This document shows, in pieces, positions 36,616-46,160 of a stretch of DNA of 64,000 bases. The stretch comes from Stenotrophomonas maltophilia. Its GTDB lineage: Bacteria; Pseudomonadota; Gammaproteobacteria; Xanthomonadales; Xanthomonadaceae. Below the pieces are notes generated by a model, which saw nothing but the letters and a program-made list of their open reading frames with translations, was not told the origin of the DNA and did not search any database. Position 1 is the first letter of the stretch. Every line of letters starts with the position of its first letter. Location of the stretch: contig DGLB01000034.1 of the NCBI GenBank assembly GCA_002387845.1, forward strand, positions 62,001 through 126,000, written 5' to 3'. The position numbers were made by a program, and so were the translations under genes.

Positions 36616-38199
36616 TCAGCCGGATTCACCTTCCGCATTCGCTGCCAATCTAAGCAGCTTCCCATCAGCTCCGTCTGTCAGTACGTAAATCGAACCATCC
36701 GCCGCCACTTTAACGTCACGAATGCGCTCGCCCAGCTCGCCGAGTACCAGCTCCTGACGCACGACGCGATCGCGGTCACGGACGAGGCGGCGGATGCCTC
36801 GCTCCCGCAACGCGGGCACCAGGAAGTCTCCCTGCCAGCCTTTGAACAGGTCGCCTTGATACACCGCCAAGCCTGAGGGGGCGATAGAAGGGGACCAGAC
36901 CAGATCCGGATCCTCGAATCCATCGCGTCGGGTGAACGGACTCACTCGAGCAAACGGATAGTCGATGCCCTGGCTGACGATAGGCCAGCCGTAGTTGCCG
37001 CCCGGCCGCAGCCGGTTGAGCTCATCGCCACCGCGAGGTCCGTGCTCGCTGACATAGACAGCGCCGGTGGCCGGGTCGCGCACGATGCCCTGCGGATTGC
37101 GGTGGCCGGACGTGTAAACCACCGCGCCGCTGGCTCCTGGGGCGAGACCGATCCGCATCACTTTGCCCAGCGAATTCTCCGGGTTCTGCGCTTCCTCCCG
37201 GCGTGCACTGCCGTCGCCCACGGTCATCAGCAAGGTGTCCGCATCCACGAACGCCAGACGACCGCCATTGTTGCCATCGCTGCGCTTGGGCGTGGTTTCA
37301 AACAGAATCTTGACCTGTTCTACAGACCATTCACCTGCCACCTCGGTCATTACGCCGCGAATCAACAACACGCCTGCACCACGCGTGTCACGGTAACCCT
37401 GCGTCAAGTAGACGTATCGATCATTCTGAAAGCCCGGAGAAGGTGCGACCTCCATCAGCCCGATCACGCGCTCCCGCTGATACGGCGCGGGAATCCTAAT
37501 GGTGTTGACCTCCTTCATCACGCCTGCGCGATCGATGAGCTTCACCCGACCCGTCATTTCAGTGACGAGCCAGCGGCCATCGGGCAGCTCCGCCAGCGAC
37601 CACGGCCATTGCAGGCCCTTGGCAACCGTCGTGACCTCGTAGCCTGTTGCCGCCACCGGCTTCGACTGCTGCGATATCGGGCGCATCAGCAGGAAGGATG
37701 CCACCGGCAGCAGTAGTGCAAGCCCAGGCAGCACATACGCCGCGGCCCACACGAAGGGCGCGCGCCCCACCCGGGAGGAGAGCTTGCAGCTGATGTAGCC
37801 ACCCACCAGGCCACACAGGCTCATCAAGCCCAGCCCGGAAAGCTCCCGGGTAGCCGCAATCGCCGGCATCGGAATCACGCTGCGCAGCAGGGCCAGCACA
37901 ATCGCCAACCCGAGCACGCCGGCCAGCAGGGCGCAGGGCAGGGCACCCAGCCGCAAGCGCCGCAGGCCGACCTGCAGTGCCAGGGCAAGCACACCGCCCG
38001 CCAATGCAAAGCCGAACATCACCGGCCCAAAGCGCGCCAGGTCTTCTGCCGTCACCGCAGCGCGCTCGCCCCAGCTGACCGGAACTCCCATCTGCGCAAT
38101 CGAATACAGATTGATTTGAGTCTGCATCACGCTGGCCGCCACGGCCGTCGCAAGTGCAGCAACGAGGAGGAAGGAGACGTATCGCAACCAAGGGAGCAT
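36616..38199 (-). CDS. Membrane-anchored PQQ-type aldose sugar dehydrogenase
   Basis: 527 residues. The first about 165 contain five hydrophobic segments (WLRYVSFLLVAALATAVAAS; VMFGFALAGGVLALALQVGL; ALLAGVLGLAIVLALL; LGLMSLCGLVGGYISC; AAYVLPGLALLLPVASFLL). From about 175 follows a six-bladed propeller like soluble aldose/glucose dehydrogenases: WPWSLAELPDGRWLVTEMTGRV, GDGSARREEAQNPENSLGKVMRI, SGHRNPQGIVRD, SEHGPRGGDELNRLRPGGNYGWP. These bind PQQ and calcium in the family. The usual relatives have only a signal peptide, so the membrane module is unusual. ATG 38199 is preferred over the upstream TTG. Confidence 0.85.
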   Translation of the reverse strand: MLPWLRYVSFLLVAALATAVAASVMQTQINLYSIAQMGVPVSWGERAAVTAEDLARFGPVMFGFALAGGVLALALQVGLRRLRLGALPCALLAGVLGLAIVLALLRSVIPMPAIAATRELSGLGLMSLCGLVGGYISCKLSSRVGRAPFVWAAAYVLPGLALLLPVASFLLMRPISQQSKPVAATGYEVTTVAKGLQWPWSLAELPDGRWLVTEMTGRVKLIDRAGVMKEVNTIRIPAPYQRERVIGLMEVAPSPGFQNDRYVYLTQGYRDTRGAGVLLIRGVMTEVAGEWSVEQVKILFETTPKRSDGNNGGRLAFVDADTLLMTVGDGSARREEAQNPENSLGKVMRIGLAPGASGAVVYTSGHRNPQGIVRDPATGAVYVSEHGPRGGDELNRLRPGGNYGWPIVSQGIDYPFARVSPFTRRDGFEDPDLVWSPSIAPSGLAVYQGDLFKGWQGDFLVPALRERGIRRLVRDRDRVVRQELVLGELGERIRDVKVAADGSIYVLTDGADGKLLRLAANAEGESG

Positions 38200-38387
38200 A
38201 GAGTAGTAGCAGGGCAGGCCGAAGTCCCACTGTAGCAATGATCGTACGCACGCCGCCGCTCACAGTGAAACCTGGGTGAGATGCGATTGCGGAGAATTCA
38301 CGACCCGGGAACCGGGCTGGGTCAATCATCGAGACGCTTGATGATCCCATGTCGTAGCCCATCCCCACGTAACTGCAAGGTCCCCGC

Positions 38388-39773
38388 ATGTCAAAGAAGC
38401 AGCTCACCACAATCAACCCACTGACCGAGGAAGTGCTGGCCACGTATGACTACATGTCCGACGACCAAGCCGCCGCCGTGGTCAAGTCCAGCCACGACGC
38501 TTATCTACAATGGCGTCTGCGCAGCCTGGATGAGCGGGCCGAGGTGATCGCCGCCATTGCCCAGGCGCTGCGCGATCGAAAGGAAGAGCTTGCCCAGCTG
38601 ATGACCAACGAGGTCGGCAAGCTGATCAAGGACAGTCGCACCGAAGTGGACCTGTGCGCCGGCATCTGTGACTACACCGCCCAGCAGGGGCCCAAGGTGC
38701 TGGCCGATGAGGAACGCAAGGTCGACGGGGCTACCGGCATCGTCACCCATTCGCCGATAGGCGTGGTGTACGGCATCCAGCCATGGAACTTTCCCGCCTA
38801 CCAGGCCATTCGTTACTCCATCGCCAGCCTGATGGCCGGCAACGGCGTGCTGCTCAAGCATGCTGAAAGCTGCACCGGAAGCGGCCTGCTGCTGCGTGAT
38901 ATCTATGAAAGCGCCGGGCTGCCCAAGGGGCTGTTCGGGGTGTTGCTGATCAGCCACGACCAGTCAAACGCCATCGTGGAGAATGATCTGGTCCGTGCAG
39001 TGACCCTGACCGGCAGCGAGGCCGCCGGGCGCACGGTCGCAGCCAAGGCCGCCGAAGCGTTGAAGAAGACCGTGCTGGAGTTGGGCTCCAACGATGCCTA
39101 CCTGGTTCTGGACGATGCCGACCTGGAGCTCGCCGTGGACACCTGCGTGAAGGGTCGTCTGTTCAACAACGGCCAGACCTGCGTCAACGCCAAGCGCTTT
39201 GTCGTCACTGAAAAGAACTATGACGCCTTCGTCAGTGCGTATGTAAGCAAATTCGAGGCGATCAAACTCGGCGACCCCAACGCCGCTGACACCCAGCTCG
39301 GCCCCATGGTTTCCAAGGCGCAGCGCGACAAACTGCATGAGCAGGTGACCACCAGCGTTTCACAGGGTGCCCGCCTGCTGGCAGGTGGCGAGGTCCCGGA
39401 TCGCAGCGGTTGGTTCTACCCCGCCACGGTGCTGGCCGATGTCGCACCCGGACAGGTGGCCTACGCGGATGAGCTGTTCGGACCCGCTGCGGCCATCATC
39501 CGCGCCAAGGATGACGAAGATGCCATGCGCATCGCCAACGACAGCCGCTATGGCCTGGGCGGCGGCATCTTCAGCCGCAATGTGCAGCGCGCCCGCGAAC
39601 TGGCCAGCAAGTACTTCGACACTGGCATGGTCTGCATCAACAGCTTCGACGTCGCATCGCCGAGCATGCCTTTCGGCGGGGTGAAGGCCTCCGGCTACGG
39701 CCGTGAGCACGGGCCGGAGGGATTGAAGGAGTTCGTGAACGTGAAGTCGATCAAGATTCCGGCGGAAAGTTGA
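38388..39773 (+). CDS. NAD(P)-dependent succinate-semialdehyde dehydrogenase
   Basis: 461-residue ALDH that oxidises succinate semialdehyde to succinate, ending the GABA route. Catalytic Cys265 lies in NNGQTCVNAKRF and the base Glu231 in VLELGSNDAYLVL. The N-terminus TINPLTEEVLATYDYMSDDQAAAVV and the end SFDVASPSMPFGGVKASGYGREHGPEGLKEFVN are typical of the Sad/GabD-type group. It stands alone: no GABA transaminase or permease is adjacent. It is divergent from the sugar dehydrogenase with 188 bp between. Confidence 0.9.
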   Translation: MSKKQLTTINPLTEEVLATYDYMSDDQAAAVVKSSHDAYLQWRLRSLDERAEVIAAIAQALRDRKEELAQLMTNEVGKLIKDSRTEVDLCAGICDYTAQQGPKVLADEERKVDGATGIVTHSPIGVVYGIQPWNFPAYQAIRYSIASLMAGNGVLLKHAESCTGSGLLLRDIYESAGLPKGLFGVLLISHDQSNAIVENDLVRAVTLTGSEAAGRTVAAKAAEALKKTVLELGSNDAYLVLDDADLELAVDTCVKGRLFNNGQTCVNAKRFVVTEKNYDAFVSAYVSKFEAIKLGDPNAADTQLGPMVSKAQRDKLHEQVTTSVSQGARLLAGGEVPDRSGWFYPATVLADVAPGQVAYADELFGPAAAIIRAKDDEDAMRIANDSRYGLGGGIFSRNVQRARELASKYFDTGMVCINSFDVASPSMPFGGVKASGYGREHGPEGLKEFVNVKSIKIPAES

Positions 39774-39786
39774 CGCCCGGGCCAGC

Positions 39787-40779
39787 TCAGCTCTTGATGA
39801 ACGCGAGCAGGTCCGCATTGATCACGTCCGCATGCGTCATGCACATGCCATGCGGGTAGCCCGGGTAGATCTTCAACTTTGCGTTCTTCAGGAGCTTGGC
39901 CGAAAGCGGTGCGGAGTTGCCGATCGGGACAACCTGGTCGTCCTCGCCGTGCATGACGAAGGCCGGCACGGTCACTGATTTCAGGTCTTCAGTGAAGTCC
40001 GTTTCCGAAAATGCCTTGATTCCGTCGTAATGCGCCTTGGCCCCGCCGGCCATGCCCTGGCGCCACCAGTTCTGCACTACGCCCGGAATGGTCTTCGCAC
40101 CCGGACGATTGAAGCCGTAGAACGGCCCAGCCGGAAGGTCCACGTAGTACTGTGCGCGGTTGGCGGCCAAGTCACGCCGGAAGCCGTCGAACACCTCCAT
40201 CGGCAGCCCGCCGGGATAAGCGGCGCTCTTCAGCATCGTGGGGGGAACGGCACCGATCAGCACCAGTTTTGCCACACGCCCCTGCTTCTGTCCGTGACGT
40301 GCGACATAGTGAAGCGCCTCGCCGCCACCCGTGGAATGGCCGACGTGGATTGCATTGCGAAGATCAAGGTGTTCCACCACCGCTAACGCATCATCGGCGT
40401 AATGGTCCATGTCATGGCCCTCATTCACCTGCGAGGATCGCCCATGACCGCGGCGATCATGGGCGATGACCCTGTAACCGTGGCTGATGAAGAACAGCAT
40501 CTGGGTGTCCCATTCGTCACTGCTCAGTGGCCAGCCGTGATGGAATACGATCGGCTGGCCCGAACGCGGGCCCCAGTCCTTATAGAAAATTGCCACACCA
40601 TCTTTGGTTTTTACACTTGACATCGCAGCGTCTCCAAACGTGGGGGAGGGGGTGCCGGGGGAGGCAGGCAGAGAGAACGGCAGTGCGCCGGCCACCATCA
40701 GGCTGGCAACGCCAACGCCGAGCGCGAGCACGTCGCGGCGGCCGGGATTGCCGAGTGCGAGATCATCAACATCGCTCAT
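39787..40779 (-). CDS. Alpha/beta hydrolase (chloroperoxidase-like) with Tat leader
   Basis: 330 residues. The catalytic domain (from about 52, [17 protein letters not shown]) belongs to the non-haem chloroperoxidase-like hydrolases: nucleophile in GHSTGGG, acid in HGEDDQVVP, histidine in GYPHGM. Relatives usually start at that SSVKT point; here about 50 residues precede it, including a twin-arginine leader, [22 protein letters not shown], suggesting export of the folded enzyme. ATG 40779 opens this extended form with AAGG upstream; a start near 40626 would give the cytoplasmic version. It is divergent from the AraC-NmrA pair. Substrate unknown. Confidence 0.85.
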   Translation of the reverse strand: MSDVDDLALGNPGRRDVLALGVGVASLMVAGALPFSLPASPGTPSPTFGDAAMSSVKTKDGVAIFYKDWGPRSGQPIVFHHGWPLSSDEWDTQMLFFISHGYRVIAHDRRGHGRSSQVNEGHDMDHYADDALAVVEHLDLRNAIHVGHSTGGGEALHYVARHGQKQGRVAKLVLIGAVPPTMLKSAAYPGGLPMEVFDGFRRDLAANRAQYYVDLPAGPFYGFNRPGAKTIPGVVQNWWRQGMAGGAKAHYDGIKAFSETDFTEDLKSVTVPAFVMHGEDDQVVPIGNSAPLSAKLLKNAKLKIYPGYPHGMCMTHADVINADLLAFIKS

Positions 40780-41008
40780 TGCAGGGGCCTTGTTCGTGGT
40801 GACAGGGCAACTATCCGCCGCATGCCGAAGCGGGAATAGGAATTGTTTGCGCGAACCGTCTGTGCCCTTGCGGCCCAAATGATGGGGTTGCCCCCCCTCC
40901 GAACGAGATGCCTGCAGTAATGCCATCGGGGGATTCGCCATCGTTGCCGTAACGCCATCCTGAGCACGCAGTCCATCGCGCCCCCTGTCCAACGCCTGGG
41001 AATAGCCC

Positions 41009-41452
41009 ATGTCCAGCAGTCTGGAACTCAGCCACAGCTTGCCGGTACCGGAACCGGCAGTGGCAGCGCGCACCGCGCCAGGATTAAGGAGGGGGGCGCT
41101 TGCGCGGGCCCAGCACTACATTGATGACCATCTCTTCGTGCCGTTGCGCCTTGACGACGTCGCCCAGGCAGCCTGTGTAAGTCGTTATCACTTTTCGCGT
41201 TGTTTCACGATGTCGATGGGCATGTCGTTCGTGGAATACGTGGCGCGTCGGCGCATAGATGCCGCCTGTTCCGCTTTGGAGCGGAATCCGGCGCTGCAAC
41301 TCGCGGGTCTCGCCACCGAGCTTGGGTTCTGCGACCAGGCCCACTTCAACAAAGTGTTCCGGCGGATTTCTGGTACGACGCCGCGACGGTACGCGCTCAG
41401 GCTTTCGAGCCTGGCTCCCTGTGGTACAGCGTCCGCATGTGCCCGCCCCTGA
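41009..41452 (+). CDS. Small AraC-family regulator (DNA-binding domain only)
   Basis: 147 residues consisting almost entirely of an AraC DNA-binding domain: [38 protein letters not shown] and [31 protein letters not shown]. There is no ligand domain, so activity is presumably set by its own level or a partner. It ends 7 bp before the NmrA-type gene and shares a GAGG ribosome site region with it; the two should be co-transcribed. The 229-bp upstream region to the divergent hydrolase contains no other gene. Confidence 0.85.
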   Translation: MSSSLELSHSLPVPEPAVAARTAPGLRRGALARAQHYIDDHLFVPLRLDDVAQAACVSRYHFSRCFTMSMGMSFVEYVARRRIDAACSALERNPALQLAGLATELGFCDQAHFNKVFRRISGTTPRRYALRLSSLAPCGTASACARP

Positions 41453-41459
41453 GGATAAG

Positions 41460-42245
41460 ATGATGAACAGAAAGCGAGTTGTAGTCATTGGTGGCACCGG
41501 CCTGATTGGATCCAGACTGGTTCGCATCCTGCAGGCAGCAGGCCACGACCCGGTGGTCGCCGCTCTCGAAACGGGTGTCAACATAGTGTCCGGCGATGGG
41601 TTGACGACCGTGATGCGCGGTGCCGACGCAGTCGTGGACGTGTCCAATGCCCCGTCGTTCGAGAACAACGCCGTACGGGAATTCTTTGAGACGTCAGGCA
41701 GGAACATCGCGCGTGCTGAAGCACAAGCGGGCGTCAGGCATCACGTGTTGCTTTCGATCGTGGGCTCGGACCGGATGCCGGAGAACGGATACTTCAACGC
41801 CAAGGCTGTACAGGAGGGTGTTGCAAGAAAGAGCGGCATTCCTTTCAGCATTGTCAGGTCGACGCAGTTCTTTGAGTTCCTGGGCGGCATCGCAGATGGA
41901 AGTACTGTGGACGGTGTTGTGCGCCTGTCTGGTGGAATGTTCCAGCCCATCGCGGCAGACGACGTGGCCGCAGCCCTGGCCGACGTGGCGGTTGGCGGTG
42001 CCATGCAGGGCACCGTGGAGATCGCCGGTCCTGAGCGGCAGCCATTTGATGTGTACATCCGCCGCTACCTGCAGGCGGCCGGTGACCCACGACCTGTGGA
42101 GCGCGACCCTGCTGCACGCTACTTCGGCGGCACGGTGCTGGTCGACTCGCTGGTTCCACTGGCGCAAGCACGACTGGGCGAGGTGAATCTGGAAAGTTGG
42201 CTCAATCGCCGCGTGGCGGCCCGAACTGAAACGGTGACTTCATGA
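41460..42245 (+). CDS. NmrA-like NAD(P)-binding protein
   Basis: 261 residues with the N-terminal nucleotide fold VVVIGGTGLIGSRLVRIL and the atypical-SDR pattern GADAVVDVSNAPSFENN, HHVLLSIVGSDRMPENGYFNAK, FSIVRSTQFFEF and ARYFGGTVLVDS. It lacks the YxxxK motif of true reductases, so it may sense redox cofactors or act as an oxidoreductase of the NmrA/SDR a-type. GAGG precedes ATG 41460/41463. It is followed directly by a decayed DoxX remnant, a usual operon partner of this family. Confidence 0.85.
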   Translation: MMNRKRVVVIGGTGLIGSRLVRILQAAGHDPVVAALETGVNIVSGDGLTTVMRGADAVVDVSNAPSFENNAVREFFETSGRNIARAEAQAGVRHHVLLSIVGSDRMPENGYFNAKAVQEGVARKSGIPFSIVRSTQFFEFLGGIADGSTVDGVVRLSGGMFQPIAADDVAAALADVAVGGAMQGTVEIAGPERQPFDVYIRRYLQAAGDPRPVERDPAARYFGGTVLVDSLVPLAQARLGEVNLESWLNRRVAARTETVTS

Positions 42246-42419
42246 TAATGCCTGCCAACCTTCGGCACGACGTGAGTGCCAACGCGAGCAAGACAGAGCC
42301 GGCCAGATGCCGACACCGTCAACTTCTACAAGAACCTGTGCATCGCAGGAGGAAGCCTGCTGCTGCTCGCAACCGGACCGGGGCGGTATGCCTTGGATGC
42401 CAGGCGCCGGCCCACCTGA
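42246..42419 (+). pseudogene. DoxX-family membrane protein remnant
   Basis: Two pieces of DoxX sequence survive in different frames. In frame with ATG 42242/42248 the start reads MPANLRHD, like the PANLLFHDFW motif of DoxX. About 50 bp later, another frame reads DADTVNFYKNLCIAGGSLLL and ends ATGPGRYALDARRRPT before TGA 42417-42419, the standard DoxX C-terminus. Roughly the first 80-90 codons and several around the frame change are missing. It cannot make a functional four-helix protein. Confidence 0.7.
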
Positions 42420-42424
42420 CCCCA

Positions 42425-43051
42425 TCACAGGTCGATGATGCCGCGCCTTGCCGCCACGGTAACGGCATGGGTGCGGTCGGCCACGCCCAGCTTGGCAAAT
42501 ATGTTCTTCAGATGTCCCTTGACCGTTGCCTCGGTCAGATTCAGCTCTGAACCAATCTGCTTGTTGGCCTTCCCGTTGGCAACGAGTCTCAGGATGGCCA
42601 CTTCCCGATCGGTCAGCATGCCTTCCCCTACATGCAGCGCAATCTCATCAGCGACATCTCTATGCACATGTCGCTTGCCGCGAAACACGTTCAGCACCGC
42701 ATCCGCAAGTTCCGTACGCAAGCCACTCTTGAGCAGGTAGCCCATCGCGCCGGCCTTGAGTGCGGCGACGGCTGAAGCATCGCCTTGGTAGGTGGTCAAC
42801 ACGATGATCCGCGCATCGGGAAACTCCGCTCGAATCGCAATGATCGCATCCAGCCCGTTGGCACCCGGCATCTGAAGGTCCATCAATACTACATCCGGCC
42901 TTAGCGACCTGAACTGCTCAAGGGCGTCATTGCCGTTGTCGGCCTCGCCAACAATGGTGATATCGGTGCGGTCCTCAAACAGGGCGCACACGCCGGCACG
43001 AAGTACCGGGTGGTCATCCACCACCAGCACGCGTACGTTGTTCTCAGTCAT
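42425..43051 (-). CDS. NarL/LuxR-family response regulator
   Basis: 208 residues. The receiver domain has the acidic pair Asp12-Asp13 (LVVDDHPVLRAG), phosphoacceptor Asp58 (VVLMDLQMPG) and Lys in GYLLKSG. The C-terminal LuxR helix-turn-helix is LTDREVAILRLVANGKANKQIGSELNLTEATVKGHLKNIFAKL. It overlaps the end of the sensor kinase gene by 8 bp (ATGACTGA) and has GGGAGAGG just upstream of ATG 43051. The pair forms a complete two-component system. Confidence 0.95.
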   Translation of the reverse strand: MTENNVRVLVVDDHPVLRAGVCALFEDRTDITIVGEADNGNDALEQFRSLRPDVVLMDLQMPGANGLDAIIAIRAEFPDARIIVLTTYQGDASAVAALKAGAMGYLLKSGLRTELADAVLNVFRGKRHVHRDVADEIALHVGEGMLTDREVAILRLVANGKANKQIGSELNLTEATVKGHLKNIFAKLGVADRTHAVTVAARRGIIDL

Positions 43052-46000
43052 TCGATCCTCTCCCAAAGAGTCTTTTCCACCAGGCCGCCCTGCGTTCGTG
43101 GCGTTCGCCGTAGGCGACCTTCCCTGGCAGCAGCAGGGTCAACTCGACACCATCTCCCCGCACGCTGATGATGTTGAGGCTTCCGCCAATGTGTTCCGCG
43201 CGCTCACGCATGCCGACCAGTCCGAAGTGCCCCGCCTTCCTGCCGTGCTCAAGCACGTCCTCAGGAATTCCGACGCCATCGTCGCGCACCCTGACCGCAA
43301 GATGGCGGGACCCATAGTCAATGGCGATCTCCACAGCACTGGCGTGGGCGTGGTGCGCGATGTTCAGCAGGCTTTCCTTGACGATCTTGGTGATCTCCTC
43401 AGCCACCAATGGATGCAGCCGGCGAGGCTGGCCCTCAATCAGGATGCGAACCGATACCGGCGGCGAGAACGTGGTGTCAGCAGCAATGCGTTTGAGCGTC
43501 GTGAGCAGGTCCTCGCCTTCGTCTGCTCCCCTCAGGTCATGGACGCTGTTTCGCGCTTCGGTCACGACGGCATCGGCTGCCACAAGGGCGGAGTCCAGCT
43601 TGCGGGCAACCGGCGTATCTCTGGGCATCGTATTGGCCACCGCCTGGAAGCGCAGCACGAGGCCCATCACACCCTGCAACAGCGTGTCATGAAGTTCACG
43701 CGCAATTCGCTCCCGCTCGGCATTGCGTTCCTCAAGCCGCGTCCGGATCTGGTTCGACGTCTGCCTGATGTGCAGACGATGAAGCGCGAACAGCACCAGA
43801 AGTGTCGCAACAATGCAAAGCAACGGAAACCAGCCGGTCTGGAAGAACGTCTTGGGAATGTGGAAGTCCAGCGATGCCGACGCCGGGGCCCAGACGCCAT
43901 CGCTGTTGGCGGCCATGAGCTCGAATCGATAGTTGCCCGGTGTCAGGTTGGTATAGAACGCCTGGCGTCGCTGCCCTGGATGCACCCAGTCCTGATCGAA
44001 GCCCTGCAGGCGGTATTTCACCTGGGCACGCTGCTGGTCGGCAAAGGTCAGTGCCGCGTAGTCAATCTCAAGTCTTTTCGTGGCGGCGGGGAGCTTGATG
44101 TTGACGGGGTCGCGATGCACCTGCACGCCATGTCTCAAGGCGGTGACCCGAACCCCGGGAGCGACGCTGTTCTTCTCCACCACAGCAGGATCCAGCCATA
44201 GCGTGCCGGTCTGGGTGGCAATCCAAAGCCGGCCGTCACCGCCCATCACCAAGGCGCGCTGTGAATGCGAATGGGCGCGGCTTGCCAGCCCGTCGCCGCG
44301 GCCAAGTGAAAACCGCGACAGGTCGAGCGTTCCCTTTGCGAAGGCGTGTTCGAGATCCTGGCGGGACACCTTCGCCAGCATGCGCGGATAGGCCAGCCAC
44401 AGGTCTCCGGTGGGCGTCTGGACCAGCCCGTTGATGCGGCTGGCGGGAGTTATGTCGGGGGCCCACGCGGTGACACCTCCGGCGTCATCCAGGCGCGTCA
44501 GCCCGAAGGCACCTGCTGCATACAGGTGTCCTTGCGTTGTCTGCAGCGTGAGCACCTTTGGCGGGCTGCCGCCAAAATGCAGGGGCGTCGTTGACAGACG
44601 GCCTGCCTGCCAGCGCATCAGTCGATCACCGGACTGAAATGCAATACCGCCGTCAGGGGTGGTCGTCAGCGTCGTCGGGTAGTTCGCCGCATTGCTGCCC
44701 CCGTCAAACACCTTCTGCCATTGTCCATTGCGCAGTACATGCAGGCCGCCCCCGGCCGCTGACATCCAGAATCCGCCCTCGGCATCGAAGGCGCAGTCAT
44801 AGGCGATGTTGTGCCGGGCCTGCAGATCAGGACGTTGCAGCCTTCGCAGGGGAGCCTGGGCTGTCCATACAAGCACCTCCTTGCGCAGTACGACCCAGAG
44901 GTTGCCGTGTGCTGATTCGCACAGCGCCTCAGGCTCGACGATGTTCTCAATAATGGGCTCGGGGACCCCTTGCCTGCGCACGCGGAAGACGGTGTTCGCC
45001 TGGCCGATGTACACAGTTCCATCCTGGCCTGCGAGCAGCTTGTCCCCAAAACGGGCAGGGGATGTCAACGAGGGCTCATGGACGAATGCCGCTTCCCTGA
45101 GTCGATCCAGTCCGCCTTCCGTGCCAATCCAGAGATTGCCTTCCCGATCTTCGAAGATGCCGTGCACGATGTCCGAAGACAACCCATCTTTGCTGGTGAA
45201 AGCGTCCGCGGGGGGCTGCAGGGACGGCGCGTTGCTCACCGTTTGATAGCGGCGCAAGCCCTGGTAACGCGTGGCCACCCAAAGGTTCCCTTTCCGGTCG
45301 AACACCGCCATGCCACGGATATCGAGCTCCGCAGTGGGGTAGCGCGCGGAAGAGGATGCGGCGGTGTTGCGGCCGGAAACTGCTGGCAGGGCATAGGTTC
45401 CCGCACTGTCGGACGCCCAGATGTTGCCCTTCACATCGCGTGAGAGGCGGGTCGGCGAGCCGGTATGCAGTATGTTGAAACGCTCCTCGCCGGGCCGCAG
45501 CCAGGCAGCCCCTTCAGTGCCGGATACCCACAGGGTACCGTCACCTGCGACCAGTACATGCGACGCGTTGCTCTCTGGCAGACCATCGCGCGCATCGAAC
45601 ACCCGCACTGCGCCGTGCTTCAGGCGAACAATCTGCGCATTGTAGTTGGCCGTCAATGCCCACACGGCACCATCCTCGCCCTCGGCCATGCTGACCACCC
45701 GGTCCGGGGCCGGTGGTCCCTCCATCAGACGAAGTGCGCCGTTGCGGTACACGCCGAACCGATGCGAGCTTTCAAAGCTGACCCAGATGTCGCCGGACCG
45801 GGTGGCCAGCAGGGCACTGGGAGCATCGTTCTTCAGGGGAACCTCGGCGTCGATGCGCTCGAACCGGATGCCGTCGAAACGATACAACCCATCGCCCGTT
45901 GCCAGCCAGATGAACCCGTCTCGTCCCTGCGCTATTGAAACCACTGGCACCGGAGCATCATTGCCCTCCAGCCACCGCTGGTGCACGTAACGACTCATGC

Positions 46001-46088
46001 CGGCAACCTGGCCGGCATGGGCACAGGCAGACCCCAGCAGAAGAAAACCGAGTGTTAGACGCAATGGGAGCCACATTGATCGGATCAT
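43044..46088 (-). CDS. Two-component sensor kinase with two-propeller periplasmic domain
   Basis: 1014 residues. A signal peptide (LPLRLTLGFLLLGSACAHA) leads to a long periplasmic sensor of repeated Reg_prop strands (RDGFIWLATGDGLYRFDG; REGNLWIGTEGGLDRLREA; GDGRLWIATQTGTLWL) and a Y_Y_Y domain (VKYRLQGFDQDWVHPGQRRQAFYTNLTPGNYRF). One membrane helix (FPLLCIVATLLVLFALHRL, about 755-775) precedes the HisKA_3 dimerisation segment with RERIARELHDTLLQGVMGLV and a HATPase domain (VRVRDDGVGIPEDVLEHGRKAGHFGLVGMRERAEHIGG). Such kinases commonly sense oligosaccharides. Targets are unknown; the divergent membrane protein at 46161 is the nearest candidate. ATG 46076 is an alternative start. Confidence 0.93.
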   Translation of the reverse strand: MIRSMWLPLRLTLGFLLLGSACAHAGQVAGMSRYVHQRWLEGNDAPVPVVSIAQGRDGFIWLATGDGLYRFDGIRFERIDAEVPLKNDAPSALLATRSGDIWVSFESSHRFGVYRNGALRLMEGPPAPDRVVSMAEGEDGAVWALTANYNAQIVRLKHGAVRVFDARDGLPESNASHVLVAGDGTLWVSGTEGAAWLRPGEERFNILHTGSPTRLSRDVKGNIWASDSAGTYALPAVSGRNTAASSSARYPTAELDIRGMAVFDRKGNLWVATRYQGLRRYQTVSNAPSLQPPADAFTSKDGLSSDIVHGIFEDREGNLWIGTEGGLDRLREAAFVHEPSLTSPARFGDKLLAGQDGTVYIGQANTVFRVRRQGVPEPIIENIVEPEALCESAHGNLWVVLRKEVLVWTAQAPLRRLQRPDLQARHNIAYDCAFDAEGGFWMSAAGGGLHVLRNGQWQKVFDGGSNAANYPTTLTTTPDGGIAFQSGDRLMRWQAGRLSTTPLHFGGSPPKVLTLQTTQGHLYAAGAFGLTRLDDAGGVTAWAPDITPASRINGLVQTPTGDLWLAYPRMLAKVSRQDLEHAFAKGTLDLSRFSLGRGDGLASRAHSHSQRALVMGGDGRLWIATQTGTLWLDPAVVEKNSVAPGVRVTALRHGVQVHRDPVNIKLPAATKRLEIDYAALTFADQQRAQVKYRLQGFDQDWVHPGQRRQAFYTNLTPGNYRFELMAANSDGVWAPASASLDFHIPKTFFQTGWFPLLCIVATLLVLFALHRLHIRQTSNQIRTRLEERNAERERIARELHDTLLQGVMGLVLRFQAVANTMPRDTPVARKLDSALVAADAVVTEARNSVHDLRGADEGEDLLTTLKRIAADTTFSPPVSVRILIEGQPRRLHPLVAEEITKIVKESLLNIAHHAHASAVEIAIDYGSRHLAVRVRDDGVGIPEDVLEHGRKAGHFGLVGMRERAEHIGGSLNIISVRGDGVELTLLLPGKVAYGERHERRAAWWKRLFGRGSND

Positions 46089-46160
46089 ACCCCCCGTTCA
46101 GATAGGCTGGCACCCTTCTTTCGAGTCTTGCTGCACCTGCCTTTCGGGCTATCGTGGCGC

